A stretch of 64,000 nucleotides of DNA. Source: an alpha proteobacterium L41A (GTDB lineage: Bacteria; Pseudomonadota; Alphaproteobacteria; Caulobacterales; Caulobacteraceae). The stretch spans positions 57,632 through 121,631 of the forward strand of contig AMYY01000005.1 of NCBI GenBank assembly GCA_000335735.1, written 5' to 3'. The notes under the pieces were generated by a model that searched no databases, was not told the origin of the DNA, and saw only the letters and a program-made list of their open reading frames with translations. Shown piece by piece: positions 43,319-51,168 of the stretch; positions within the stretch are counted from its first letter, which is position 1; the number at the start of each line of letters is the position of its first letter. The position numbers and the translations under genes are program-made.

Positions 43319-43514
43319 TCAGGGCTGGCGCGACAGGCGCCAGCCCTTCAGCTGATTGAAGGCGATTTCCACCGTCACGCGATCGCCCAGCAGCGAGACG
43401 CCCGTCTGGGGTGCCCAGCGAGGGCAGGACTGTGATCAGGTGTCCGTTGTCCAGGCGAACGCGACGGCCGCCGAGCGGCATCAGTTTGATGACCTCGCCG
43501 TCGAAGGCGATCAC
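43319..43514 (-). pseudogene. IF-1-like S1-domain protein, one-base frameshift
   Basis: Frame 1 from GTG 43514 reads FDGEVIKLMPLGGRRVRLDN and GHLITVLPSLG. A different frame then reads TGVSLLGDRVTVEIAFNQLK and GWRLSRQP, ending at a stop at 43319. Joined by dropping one base, the roughly 64-residue product aligns along its length with translation initiation factor IF-1 (G.V....P...RV.LDNGH, then LxGDRVTVE and LKG-R). The change falls at a run of four C on the coding strand (43408-43411), where three would restore frame. It could be a true mutation, a sequencing error in a homopolymer, or programmed slippage. It lies 51 bases after cspA in the same direction. Confidence 0.65.
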
Positions 43515-43536
43515 GCCGGCCCTGGTCGGGGCCGGC
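43515..43536. other. Strong hairpin between cspA and the IF-1-like gene
   Basis: GCCGGCC (43515-43521) pairs with GGCCGGC (43530-43536) around an 8-base loop. There is no T-run. It ends exactly where the IF-1-like GTG start begins, so it may attenuate or control read-through from the cold-shock gene. Confidence 0.45.
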
Positions 43537-43565
43537 TCGTTCGTGTTGGACGCGTGGAGCGTGTC

Positions 43566-43778
43566 CTACTCCGCCGCCGCAAGGCGACCGGCGGACTCTT
43601 TGCCGGAGCGCGAATCGCGCTCGATTTCGTAGGAAATCTTCTGGCCTTCGTTCAGCGATCCGACGCTCGAAGTTTCGACGGCCGAAGCGTGGACGAAGAC
43701 GTCCTTGCCGCCGTCATCGGGTGCGATGAAGCCGTAGCCTTTGGCGGGGTTGTACCATTTTACAGTGCCGGTAGCCAT
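43566..43778 (-). CDS. Cold-shock protein (CspA family)
   Basis: A 70-residue single cold-shock domain protein that binds single-stranded RNA/DNA. RNP1 is KGYGFIAP and RNP2 is VFVHASAV. It has GGAGG upstream of the ATG. The leader region (43779-43953 on this strand) contains a hairpin CAGGGA/TCCCTG at 43806-43821, and a structured leader would suit a cold-shock or growth-phase mRNA. It is followed by the frameshifted IF-1-like gene. Confidence 0.93.
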   Translation of the reverse strand: MATGTVKWYNPAKGYGFIAPDDGGKDVFVHASAVETSSVGSLNEGQKISYEIERDSRSGKESAGRLAAAE

Positions 43779-43953
43779 TTGGAGACCTCCGTCTGGCGTT
43801 GACCGCAGGGAGGAATCCCTGGGCGGCCTGTCGAGTCTGAATGGGATCGGCTTTTGGACCTCGGTGCGTGACGCAAAGGGAGCAGCGGCGTTACGCAGAG
43901 AGATCGACCAGACCTAGATGGGCGCCCGACAACCGTTACGCAAGGGGCCGATC

Positions 43954-44670
43954 TCAGAAGGCGTAGGCGACCTTGGCGACCAGGGCGTCCTCATACTGTT
44001 CGCCGAAGGTGTGGGCGTCGGTGTCGTAGTAGCGCAGGTCGAGGTCCAGGGCGTCGGTGAGGGCGTAGGTCACGCCGGCGTTCCAGCCGGTGTAATCGGG
44101 CGCGCCGTTCTGTTCGCGACGACCGACGGCGACCGTGCCGCTCAGCTGGGGCGTGAAGTCCCAGCCCAGGCGGCCCTCGACCCAGGTGAAGCTGTCGGCC
44201 GAGCCGGCGGCGTCGGGCGAATACTGGACCTGCAGCCGCGCCTTGGCGGGGCCGATCGCGCGGCTGACGTTGCCGGTGATCTCCCAGGCGTCCTGATCAT
44301 AGCCGGCGTCGGCGTCGAGGCGGTTCTTGTAGGCGACGTTGAAGTCGAACCGATAGCCGAAGGCCTCGGGCTGATAGCCGACCACGAACTCGGCCTCGAC
44401 GTTGGAGCCGCCGGCCTGGATCGTCTGGAAGCCGGGGCCGAAGTAGAACAGGCCGTCCGCGCTTTCCCAGGTCGCCGAGCCGAAGGCGTAGCCGTCGTTG
44501 CCGGACTTGGACGCATCCTTGGAGCGGTTGTCCGTGCCCGCGCCCAGTTCGAAGGACCAGGCGTCGCGCGCGGACGCCGGGGCGGACCCAGGCGCCGACT
44601 GGGCGGCGGCCGGCAGCGCAACGGTGAGCGCGGAGACGGAGAGGGCGGCGAGGACGGTCGTGCGGATCAT
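43954..44670 (-). CDS. TorF-family putative porin
   Basis: A 238-residue outer-membrane protein with a signal peptide (MIRTTVLAALSVSALTVALPAAAQ) and a run of beta strands with alternating hydrophobic residues ending in the terminal aromatic (VAKVAYAF), as in outer-membrane barrels. The pattern GYAFGSATWESADGLFYFGPG and EFVVGYQPEAFGYRFDFNVAYKN fits the TIGR02001/TorF type of putative porins. Substrate unknown. Single gene. Confidence 0.82.
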   Translation of the reverse strand: MIRTTVLAALSVSALTVALPAAAQSAPGSAPASARDAWSFELGAGTDNRSKDASKSGNDGYAFGSATWESADGLFYFGPGFQTIQAGGSNVEAEFVVGYQPEAFGYRFDFNVAYKNRLDADAGYDQDAWEITGNVSRAIGPAKARLQVQYSPDAAGSADSFTWVEGRLGWDFTPQLSGTVAVGRREQNGAPDYTGWNAGVTYALTDALDLDLRYYDTDAHTFGEQYEDALVAKVAYAF

Positions 44671-44708
44671 GGGGGCTCCAGCGCGAGAGAAGCGGATTTG
44701 CGCCGCCT

Positions 44709-45641
44709 TTAGCGTGCTCCGGCCTTGATGGCGAATTCCTCCGTGGCCTGAGCGAACTCTTGTCGCAGGCGCGCGACCAGTTCGGCGGTCGGCAGGACGT
44801 CGTGGATGGCGCCCGCGCCCTGGCCGGCGGACCAGACGGTCTTCCAGGCCTTGGCCTCGTCGCCCATGTCCAGCTTGTGCTCTGGCAAGGTCTTCGGATC
44901 GATGCCGTTCTCGATCAGCGACTTGCTCATGAAGTTGGCGGGGATGCCGGACACGGCGGGCGTGTGGACGATGTCGGTCGCGCCGCTGTCGATGACCATC
45001 TGCTTGTAGGCGTCGGCGGCCATGGCCTCGGTCGTGTTGATGAAGCGCGTGCCCATATAGGCGAAGTCGGCGCCCAGCATCAGGGCGGCCGCCACGTCCT
45101 GACCCGTCGAGAGCGCGCCCGACAGGATGATGGTCCCCTTGAAGAAGCTGCGGACCTCATTGACCAGGGCGAAGGGGTTGATGATGCCCGCATGGCCGCC
45201 CGCGCCGTTGGCGACCAGGATCAGACCGTCGACGCCCGCCTCGGCCGCCTTTCGCGCATGACGAATATTGGCGATGTCGTGGAAGACCTGACCGCCGTAG
45301 CCGTGGACCGCGTCGACCACGTCGCGCACGGCGCCCAGGGAGGTGATGATCAGCGGCACCTTCTCCTCGACCGACACCATCATGTCGGCCATCAGCCGGG
45401 GGTTGGTCGGATGAACGATGTGATTGACGCCGAAAGCCGCGGCCTCGGGCTTCAGCCGGCTTTTGATCTCATGAATCCACTCGCGATAGCCCTCGGTCGT
45501 GCGCTGGTTCAGCGACGGGAAGGTGCCGATCACGCCCGCATTGCAGGCCTCGACCACCAGATCCGGTCCGGACACCAGGAACATCGGCGCCGAAATGATC
45601 GGCAGGATCAGACCTTTTTGCAGCGAAGCGGGAATGGCCAC
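44709..45641 (-). CDS. NAD(P)H-dependent flavin oxidoreductase (nitronate monooxygenase-like)
   Basis: A 310-residue TIM-barrel FMN enzyme. ISAPMFLVSGPDLVVEACNAGVIG begins the barrel, ILVANGAGGHAG holds the conserved His-Gly phosphate region, and GALSTGQDVAAALMLGADFAYMGTRF closes the FMN site. The family oxidises propionate-3-nitronate or reduces other substrates; the physiological one is unknown. The start is GTG 45641 with AAGGAG upstream. ATTAGAC-type direct repeats lie about 95 bases upstream. Confidence 0.9.
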   Translation of the reverse strand: MAIPASLQKGLILPIISAPMFLVSGPDLVVEACNAGVIGTFPSLNQRTTEGYREWIHEIKSRLKPEAAAFGVNHIVHPTNPRLMADMMVSVEEKVPLIITSLGAVRDVVDAVHGYGGQVFHDIANIRHARKAAEAGVDGLILVANGAGGHAGIINPFALVNEVRSFFKGTIILSGALSTGQDVAAALMLGADFAYMGTRFINTTEAMAADAYKQMVIDSGATDIVHTPAVSGIPANFMSKSLIENGIDPKTLPEHKLDMGDEAKAWKTVWSAGQGAGAIHDVLPTAELVARLRQEFAQATEEFAIKAGAR

Positions 45642-46105
45642 GGGCGTCTCCTTTGGTTTTCTTTCGCTACGCTTAGCGGGCTGTCGCCGGGGAAGGCAAT
45701 CGCGGGGATTTCAGACGGTGGCGCGAAAAAATGAGTCTAATTCGTCTAATCTCGGTTCGGAGGCGGGGTGAAAGCGGGCAGGCGGCGACGGCGGGTGAAA
45801 ACCGGCCATCATACGACGGTTTGGACGTAGGGTCGGTCGATTGACGCTGGTCGCGGCGAAGGCGTTGAAAGGATGGGGGAAGCTGTCCGGGATTAGGATG
45901 GCTAGCTGGTCGTGTCCCTTCTCCCTGTGGGAGAAGGTGGCCCGAAGGGCCGGATGAGGGTCGGTCGGTGGGCTAAGTCGAAAGAGCCGACCCTCACCCT
46001 TTCGCGCGATGACGCCGGCTGACGCCGCCGTGCGCTCAAGCCCTCTCCCAATGGGAGAGGGAAGTGGAGTGGGGGAGGATTTTCATACGCGTCGCAAGCG
46101 CCTAA
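45642..46105. other. Gene-free interval of 464 bases with a composite repeat element
   Basis: No convincing ORF. The part near 45735-45750 holds GTCTAAT twice with a 9-base period. The part at 45917-46062 is the composite inverted-repeat element listed separately. Nothing else was recognised. Confidence 0.8.
45917..46062. repeat. Composite inverted-repeat (REP/BIME-like) element
   Basis: Four hairpins: CCTTCTCCC/GGGAGAAGG (45917-45937); GGCCC-GAA-GGGCC (45939-45951); TGAGGGTCGG/CCGACCCTCA (45955-45964 with 45987-45996); CCCTCTCCC/GGGAGAGGG (46042-46062). The first pair of hairpins has the same architecture as the element at 63920-63956: a 9-bp stem with a 3-base loop, then a 5-bp stem with a GAA loop. 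Confidence 0.8.
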
Positions 46106-46576
46106 ATGCCCGGCATGACCCACTATACCGACAACCTCAGCCAGCTCGGCGCCCAGACCGCCGCACCGACCAGTCCCGAGACGGCGGTGCTGGAGCGGGT
46201 GCCGAACCCGCATGCGGACACCCTGTATCTGGCCCGGTTCACGGCGCCGGAGTTCACCAGCCTGTGCCCGGTGACGGGCCAGCCGGACTTCGCCCACATC
46301 GTCATCGACTATGCGCCGGGCGACTGGCTGGTCGAGTCCAAGAGCCTGAAGCTGTTTCTGACCAGTTTCCGCAATCACGGCGCCTTCCACGAGGACTGCA
46401 CCGTCGCCATCGGCCGCAAGCTGGCCGACCTGCTTGAGCCCAAGTGGCTGAGGATCGGGGGGTATTGGTATCCGCGCGGCGGCATCCCGATCGACGTCTT
46501 CTGGCAGACCGGCGCGCCGCCCGAGGGGCTGTGGCTGCCGGACCAGGGCGTGCCGACCTATCGCGGGCGGGGGTGA
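46106..46576 (+). CDS. queF: NADPH-dependent 7-cyano-7-deazaguanine reductase QueF
   Basis: Reduces preQ0 to preQ1 in queuosine synthesis. The 156-residue (or 153 from ATG 46115) protein has [19 protein letters not shown] with the catalytic Cys and [22 protein letters not shown] with the QueF motif ESKSLK. A C-terminal region ([16 protein letters not shown]) completes the unimodular (YkvM-type) form. No other queuosine gene is adjacent. The AT-rich insert starts just after its stop. Confidence 0.93.
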   Translation: MPGMTHYTDNLSQLGAQTAAPTSPETAVLERVPNPHADTLYLARFTAPEFTSLCPVTGQPDFAHIVIDYAPGDWLVESKSLKLFLTSFRNHGAFHEDCTVAIGRKLADLLEPKWLRIGGYWYPRGGIPIDVFWQTGAPPEGLWLPDQGVPTYRGRG

Positions 46577-46684
46577 AGCGAATAGACGTCGCCATCTCAA
46601 TCAGATCAGGAATAAGAAAATTACAGCCTTCAAAAGATAGCAAAATCGCTTAAGTAGCGGTTATTGCAACTGTTGGGGGTGTTT
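46577..46684 (+). promoter_or_regulatory. AT-rich leader of the two-gene insert
   Basis: About 108 bases markedly richer in A and T than the flanking DNA, including AATAAGAAAATTACAGCC and GCTTAAGTAGCGG. This is probably where the insert's promoter lies; I could not assign a clear -35/-10 pair. GGGGGT at 46674-46679 is a possible Shine-Dalgarno for GTG 46685. Confidence 0.4.
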
Positions 46685-47623
46685 GTGGCAAAGGGCTCGG
46701 GCCAAGAATGGTCGCCTTATTCGGCGACGAACGAAAACTTGTTACGCCACGGTTTGGCACCCACCATGCGCTGGCTTATTGCAGTCGCCCTCAATGAATC
46801 GTCGCTGACCTACGGCGGACTGAAACGCCTTCTTGAAGAACGCGACGGCTTTTCCACGATCTTTCCGACCCGGATAGGATGGGTGGCGGGAGCAATGATG
46901 GAAACAATTCAAGCCGTTGAACCGAATGCGCCTCTTTTGAATGTCCTCGTTGTAAGCCAAGCCGACGAAACTCCCAGCCGGGGAGCCGGCGAGTTTATGG
47001 CAGAGCGTTTTGGGGACCGTCGTCTTGCGTCGCCCGGATACAAGAAGCGGTACCCGAACAGTTGGGAGCACCATTTCAATAAGGCTGCATCGGAAGTGTA
47101 CGCATATTCAGCAGACGATTGGAGCTGTCTTTACCAAAAGGTGTTTGGTCACCCTTTGCCGTCTGAACGCATAGAGGATTCTCGGGATACACTTCAGCAG
47201 GGTAACGAAGAGGACTCCGGCGGCGGTGCTTTCAAATACGGCGCTGGTGGAGAAGGCGCCGCCCATCGGGCGCTTCGTCTCTGGGTTATGGATAACCCTG
47301 CCGAGATTCGCGGCTCCTTCGCGAAGGCGCGGACGGAGACTGAGTTTGGGCTGGACTCCGGTGATCGCGTCGATGTCGCCTATCATCTTCCGGATCGATC
47401 TGTGATGGTTGAGGTGAAGTCGAGGATATCCAACGTCGTCGACCTGCATCGGGGCGTATTCCAGTGCGTGAAATATCGCGCAGTCAAACAGGCGATGGAT
47501 GTTCGCACCGATCCGATCGTGGAGGCTTTTTTGGTCACAGAAACCAAAATCCCAGGAGAAATAAAGGCGCTCCTCAAGCGCCATAACATTCGCCATGTTC
47601 AGGTTCCGTTGGATCGGTCATGA
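46685..47623 (+). CDS. Predicted PD-(D/E)XK nuclease-type protein of a two-gene insert
   Basis: A 312-residue protein in AT-richer DNA. Residues about 20-110 look like a helical, winged-helix-type domain followed by APLLNVLVVSQADETP, a stretch also seen in restriction-type proteins. Residues 188-310 have the layout of a PD-(D/E)XK endonuclease: E190 in GGEGAAHRA, D227/D230 in GDRVDVAY, E243-V-K245 in MVEVKS, and Q260-x3-Y264 in GVFQCVKY. Cleavage of DNA is predicted, not shown. GTG 46685 is used because GGGGGT precedes it; GTG 46679 or TTG 46664 are alternatives. The stop overlaps the next gene (ATGA). Confidence 0.65.
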   Translation: MAKGSGQEWSPYSATNENLLRHGLAPTMRWLIAVALNESSLTYGGLKRLLEERDGFSTIFPTRIGWVAGAMMETIQAVEPNAPLLNVLVVSQADETPSRGAGEFMAERFGDRRLASPGYKKRYPNSWEHHFNKAASEVYAYSADDWSCLYQKVFGHPLPSERIEDSRDTLQQGNEEDSGGGAFKYGAGGEGAAHRALRLWVMDNPAEIRGSFAKARTETEFGLDSGDRVDVAYHLPDRSVMVEVKSRISNVVDLHRGVFQCVKYRAVKQAMDVRTDPIVEAFLVTETKIPGEIKALLKRHNIRHVQVPLDRS

Positions 47624-48237
47624 CTTGCCGACGCATTCCACACAAGACCAGGGGAAGGTGTGGCGCGGTACTGTCCGGGGAGGCGCACAGAACGCTCGCA
47701 ACACTGATCCGTGACTATCAAGCCCGCTATGACGACGAACGGGCGCGCGCTTTGCTATGGTGGTCATCGGCGCCGTCCCCGGAGGAGGCCTTGGTGAGGG
47801 CCTTCTATGATTGGGAAGTGTCTGGTGAGCAGCCGCTTCGTCGCCTCAATAGTCATCAGTTTAGGTTGGGCTATGCGCAGGTCGGGCGTGCGCTACAGGC
47901 TGCGCAGCGACATCTGCCAACTCTTTTGGGCGCCACTGATTTTGACGCGCTGATGTCGGCCTTCTCGACCATTTGGCGGGCCGAAGAGATTTTCCTAGAT
48001 GCTACTCTACTGACCTACGATGTCGCAGAGCGGTTCGGTCGATATCGCGGGCTATACCCGGAGCACGTCTACTTACATGCGGGGGCTGCCCAAGGTGCGC
48101 GAGCACTTGGCATCAGTGGAAATCGGGTTTCACGCAATCAATTTGGATCCGTGCTGGGAACTTTGGAGGCGGCAGAGATCGAGAATTTTCTTTGTATCTG
48201 CAAATCAGATCTGTCTCCCGATTTGCTGAAGCATTGA
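47620..48237 (+). CDS. Unknown protein, partner of the predicted nuclease
   Basis: A 205-residue soluble protein, mainly helical (LATLIRDYQARYDDERARALLWW, ALQAAQRHLPTLLGATDFDALM), with a C-terminal segment LYPEHVYLHAGAAQGARALG and EIENFLCICKSDL. No family recognised; no signal peptide or membrane segment. The ATG overlaps the upstream stop by four bases, so the two proteins are made together. AT-richer than the flanks, like its partner. It might bind the nuclease or its DNA target, or act as an immunity or specificity subunit; these are guesses. Confidence 0.6.
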   Translation: MTCRRIPHKTRGRCGAVLSGEAHRTLATLIRDYQARYDDERARALLWWSSAPSPEEALVRAFYDWEVSGEQPLRRLNSHQFRLGYAQVGRALQAAQRHLPTLLGATDFDALMSAFSTIWRAEEIFLDATLLTYDVAERFGRYRGLYPEHVYLHAGAAQGARALGISGNRVSRNQFGSVLGTLEAAEIENFLCICKSDLSPDLLKH

Positions 48238-48297
48238 CTGCAAGGGGCACGAAATCTCCCCGCGCCAGCACCGTGGTCCTAGGCTACCCTCCGGCGC

Positions 48298-49176
48298 ATG
48301 ATCACCACCCGCCGTCTTCCGCTTGAAGCGTTCGGCCGCCGCTGGCTCTCACATGCGGAGACTTGGGCCGACCAGTCTAGCCCGCGCCGATACGCCTATG
48401 AGTTCCTGTGGTTCGGGTTGAAGCAGGGGTGGGCGTGTCTGTTCGGGGGGCTGATGCTGGCCCTGATCCTGGGGACGTTTCTGCTTTGGCCGGAGGGGGC
48501 GCCGGTGTCGCGCTATGACTTTCTGGCGGTCGGGGCGGTGGTGATCCAGGCGGCGATGCTGATCTTCCGGTTGGAGAGCTGGGAAGAGGCGCGGGTGATC
48601 TTCCTGTTCCATGTGGCGGGGACGATCATGGAGCTGTTCAAGACGGCGCACGGGTCGTGGGTCTATCCCGAGGACAGTCTGCTGCGGATCGGGGCCGTGC
48701 CGCTGTTCTCGGGCTTCATGTATGCTGCGGTGGGCAGCTATATCGCGCGGGTGCAGCGCATCTTCCATATTCGGGTGCGGAGGTATCCGCCGCTTTGGAC
48801 GACCTGGGTGCTGGCGGCGGCGATCTACGTCAACTTCTTCGCCCATCACTGGCTGCCGGACGTGCGCATCGCGCTGTTCATCGCAACAGCTGTGTTGTTC
48901 GGGCGGGGATGGTTCTGTTTCACGGCGGACCGGAAGCGGCGGTCGATGCCGCTGCTGCTGGGTTATTTCCTAGTGGCGCTGTTCATCTGGTTCGCCGAGA
49001 ACCTGGGCACGCTGGGGCGGGCCTGGGTCTATCCGGGGCAGGCCGACGGGTGGGAGATGGTGTCCCTGGCCAAGCTGGGCAGCTGGTTCCTGCTGATGAT
49101 CATTTCGGTGGTGCTGGTCTCGTTGGTGCACCGACCGGAAGAGGAACTCAGCGGCCCTGCAGCGCCCCGCGCATGA
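48298..49176 (+). CDS. DUF817-family integral membrane protein
   Basis: A 292-residue protein with about eight hydrophobic segments. FEFLWFGLKQGWACLFGG-like start, IFLFHVAGTIMELFKTAHGSWVYPE, PLFSGFMYAAVGSYIAR and LFIWFAENLGTLGRAWVYPGQ match the DUF817 family as I know it (YoaT-type). Function unknown. Its 3' end overlaps the convergent DedA gene by 29 bases, an antisense overlap. It restores the normal high-GC composition after the insert. Confidence 0.85.
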   Translation: MITTRRLPLEAFGRRWLSHAETWADQSSPRRYAYEFLWFGLKQGWACLFGGLMLALILGTFLLWPEGAPVSRYDFLAVGAVVIQAAMLIFRLESWEEARVIFLFHVAGTIMELFKTAHGSWVYPEDSLLRIGAVPLFSGFMYAAVGSYIARVQRIFHIRVRRYPPLWTTWVLAAAIYVNFFAHHWLPDVRIALFIATAVLFGRGWFCFTADRKRRSMPLLLGYFLVALFIWFAENLGTLGRAWVYPGQADGWEMVSLAKLGSWFLLMIISVVLVSLVHRPEEELSGPAAPRA

Positions 49177-49810
49177 TGGCCGACTTGCGGCTCATGCGGG
49201 CCTTCACCAGGCGATAGACGACGGCGATGACCAGGATGGTGACGGCGAGGCCGCCGATCAGCAGGGTGGGGCCGTGGGCCTCGCTGAGGACTTCCATCTT
49301 CGCCAGACCTTGGGCGGCGAGATAGCCCGGCGCCAGCATGGCCAGCACCCAGACGATCCCGGATGTGACGTTGCCGAACTGGAAGGCGCGCTGACGCATC
49401 CTGAGCATGCCCAGGGTCAGCGGCACGAAGGCGCGCAAGGGGCCGAAGAAGCGGCCGACGAAGATCGACATGACGCCGTAGCGACGGCAGTACAGGCGCG
49501 TCCAGGCGATGCGGCGACGGTGCGCCTTGAACATCGGGCGCTGGAGAAAGCGCACGCCCAGCCGACGTCCGGCCCAGTAGGAGAGGGCGTCGCCGATCAC
49601 CGCGCCGATGACGCAGCCGACGACGACGTTGACGGGGTCCAGCACGCCGGCCGCGATCAGGCCGCCCGCCGCGACCAGCAAGCCGGTGGCGGGCACGAAG
49701 GCGCCGACGACCGCCAGCGACTCGACGAACACGACCAGACCCAGCATGACCCCGGCCCACATATGGTTGCGGGCGATGAAGTCGCCCACGGCTTGCAACA
49801 GGGAATCCAT
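49148..49810 (-). CDS. DedA-family membrane protein
   Basis: A 220-residue inner-membrane protein of the DedA/SNARE-associated (VTT) superfamily, some of which flip undecaprenyl phosphate or phospholipids. FVESLAVVGAFVPATGLLVAAGG, GCVIGAVIGDALSYWAGRRLG and FVGRFFGPLRAFVPLTLGM carry the conserved Glu, Asp and Arg residues. ATG 49810 starts at MDSLLQAVG; the longer frame is rejected. Confidence 0.9.
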   Translation of the reverse strand: MDSLLQAVGDFIARNHMWAGVMLGLVVFVESLAVVGAFVPATGLLVAAGGLIAAGVLDPVNVVVGCVIGAVIGDALSYWAGRRLGVRFLQRPMFKAHRRRIAWTRLYCRRYGVMSIFVGRFFGPLRAFVPLTLGMLRMRQRAFQFGNVTSGIVWVLAMLAPGYLAAQGLAKMEVLSEAHGPTLLIGGLAVTILVIAVVYRLVKARMSRKSAIMRGALQGR

Positions 49811-49882
49811 ACGAAGGCCTTGGGGGAAGAAGGCGGGGTCGGTCGAGGTCAAACCGACTTGGGGCGACCTTATGTCACCCGC

Positions 49883-50476
49883 TTACGGCAGGCGTGTGAC
49901 CTTGGCGGCCAGGTCCGGACGCGGGCGTTCCAGCGCGGGTTCGTTCAGCGTGCCGATGTGGATGAAGCCGGCGACGCTCTCGCCCTCGGTCAGGCCGAAC
50001 AGGGCCGTGGCCTGGGGCTCGTAGCTGTACCAGTCGGTGATCCAGCTGGACGAATAGCCGAAGCCGCAAGCCGCGTGTTCCAGGTTCATGCAGACGGCGC
50101 CGGCCGAGAGCTGCTGCTCCCAGATCGGCTTGGAGCCGAGGATCGGCGTCGAGACGACCAGGATGGTGACCGGCGCGGCGGTCAGCTTGGCCAGCACAGC
50201 CTTGTCCTTGGCCGGGCCCTGTCTCTGCTCAACCAATCCGGCCAGACGCGCGGCGATGTCGGCCCGCGATTGGGGACCGAGGACGACGAACCGCCACGGG
50301 AACAGCTTGCCGTGGTCGGGCGTGCGGGCGCCCAGCGTCAGGATCTCGTCCAGTTCGGCCTCGGACGGGCCGGGCGCGACCAGGGCCTGGGCCGGGGCGG
50401 AGCGCCGCTGGGCCAGGCGGTCGCGGAAATCTTTGGACGGAACGGGCGGGGGCAGGGGTTCGTTGAGCGCGACCAT
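49883..50476 (-). CDS. Nitroreductase-family protein (YdjA-like)
   Basis: A 197-residue FMN oxidoreductase-type protein. RLAQRRSAPAQALVAPGP with the conserved Arg-Arg-Ser, ARTPDHGKLFPWRFVVL, and a GFIHIGTLN C-terminal stretch fit the small nitroreductases. It reduces a nitro or quinone compound using NAD(P)H in related proteins; substrate unknown. Confidence 0.88.
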   Translation of the reverse strand: MVALNEPLPPPVPSKDFRDRLAQRRSAPAQALVAPGPSEAELDEILTLGARTPDHGKLFPWRFVVLGPQSRADIAARLAGLVEQRQGPAKDKAVLAKLTAAPVTILVVSTPILGSKPIWEQQLSAGAVCMNLEHAACGFGYSSSWITDWYSYEPQATALFGLTEGESVAGFIHIGTLNEPALERPRPDLAAKVTRLP

Positions 50477-50521
50477 GCCGTCTAGCTAGGCTTTCATCCG
50501 CGTCTTCGCCATAGGTGGCCC

Positions 50522-51148
50522 ATGCGCAAATCCGACGAACCGAAATGGGCCGAGGGGCTGGCGAAACCACAGGCGTGGCGCAGCGACGGAACCGAGACGG
50601 TGTTCGACAGCCCTTGGATGGCTCTGACCCGGCACCCGGCGACGGCGCCGACGGGGATGAAGGCCGACTATGCCGTGGTGCGGTTCAAGAACGTCGGGAC
50701 CGGCGTCCTGCCGGTGCATGAGGACGGGACGGTGACTTTGGTGGGCCAGCAGCGGTTCGCCCACGCCAACTACAGCTGGGAAATGCCCGAAGGCGGCGCG
50801 CCGCTGGACGAGGATCCCTTCGACGGCATCCGGCGCGAACTGGCCGAAGAGGCGGGATTGCAGGCCGACCACTGGCTGCCGGCGCTGAAGGTCGAGATGT
50901 CGAACTCCATCACCGACGAGATCGGCATGACCTGGATCGCGTGGGGCCTGTCGCCCGCGCCGACCGATCCCGATCCCACCGAGATCATCGCCGTGGTGCG
51001 CGTGCCGTTTGTCGATCTGCTGGACGAAATCGGGCGGGGAACGGTGCGCGACAGCCTGACGGTGGCGACGGCCTACAAGGCCTATCATATGGCGATGAAC
51101 GGCGAACTGCCCGAGGCGCTGGCGCGCGCCTTGCTGGGGCGCGTATGA
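50522..51148 (+). CDS. Nudix hydrolase (ADP-ribose/ADP-sugar type)
   Basis: A 208-residue protein with the Nudix box GGAPLDEDPFDGIRRELAEE plus AG (near residue 95), preceded by the beta strands TVTLVGQQRFAHANYSWEMPEG typical of ADP-ribose/ADP-sugar pyrophosphatases. It probably hydrolyses ADP-ribose or a similar nucleotide sugar. The stop overlaps a candidate upstream start of cysE, so the pair may be coupled. Confidence 0.9.
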   Translation: MRKSDEPKWAEGLAKPQAWRSDGTETVFDSPWMALTRHPATAPTGMKADYAVVRFKNVGTGVLPVHEDGTVTLVGQQRFAHANYSWEMPEGGAPLDEDPFDGIRRELAEEAGLQADHWLPALKVEMSNSITDEIGMTWIAWGLSPAPTDPDPTEIIAVVRVPFVDLLDEIGRGTVRDSLTVATAYKAYHMAMNGELPEALARALLGRV

Positions 51149-51168
51149 TGTCGCCGAAGGAGCCGGTC

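Noticed and set aside
43038..43514. Single 158-codon gene spanning both the small unknown and the IF-1-like region
   Set aside because: The IF-1 alignment jumps frame at the C run, and the Lys-rich tail belongs to a separate short gene; the single frame is a product of the frameshift.
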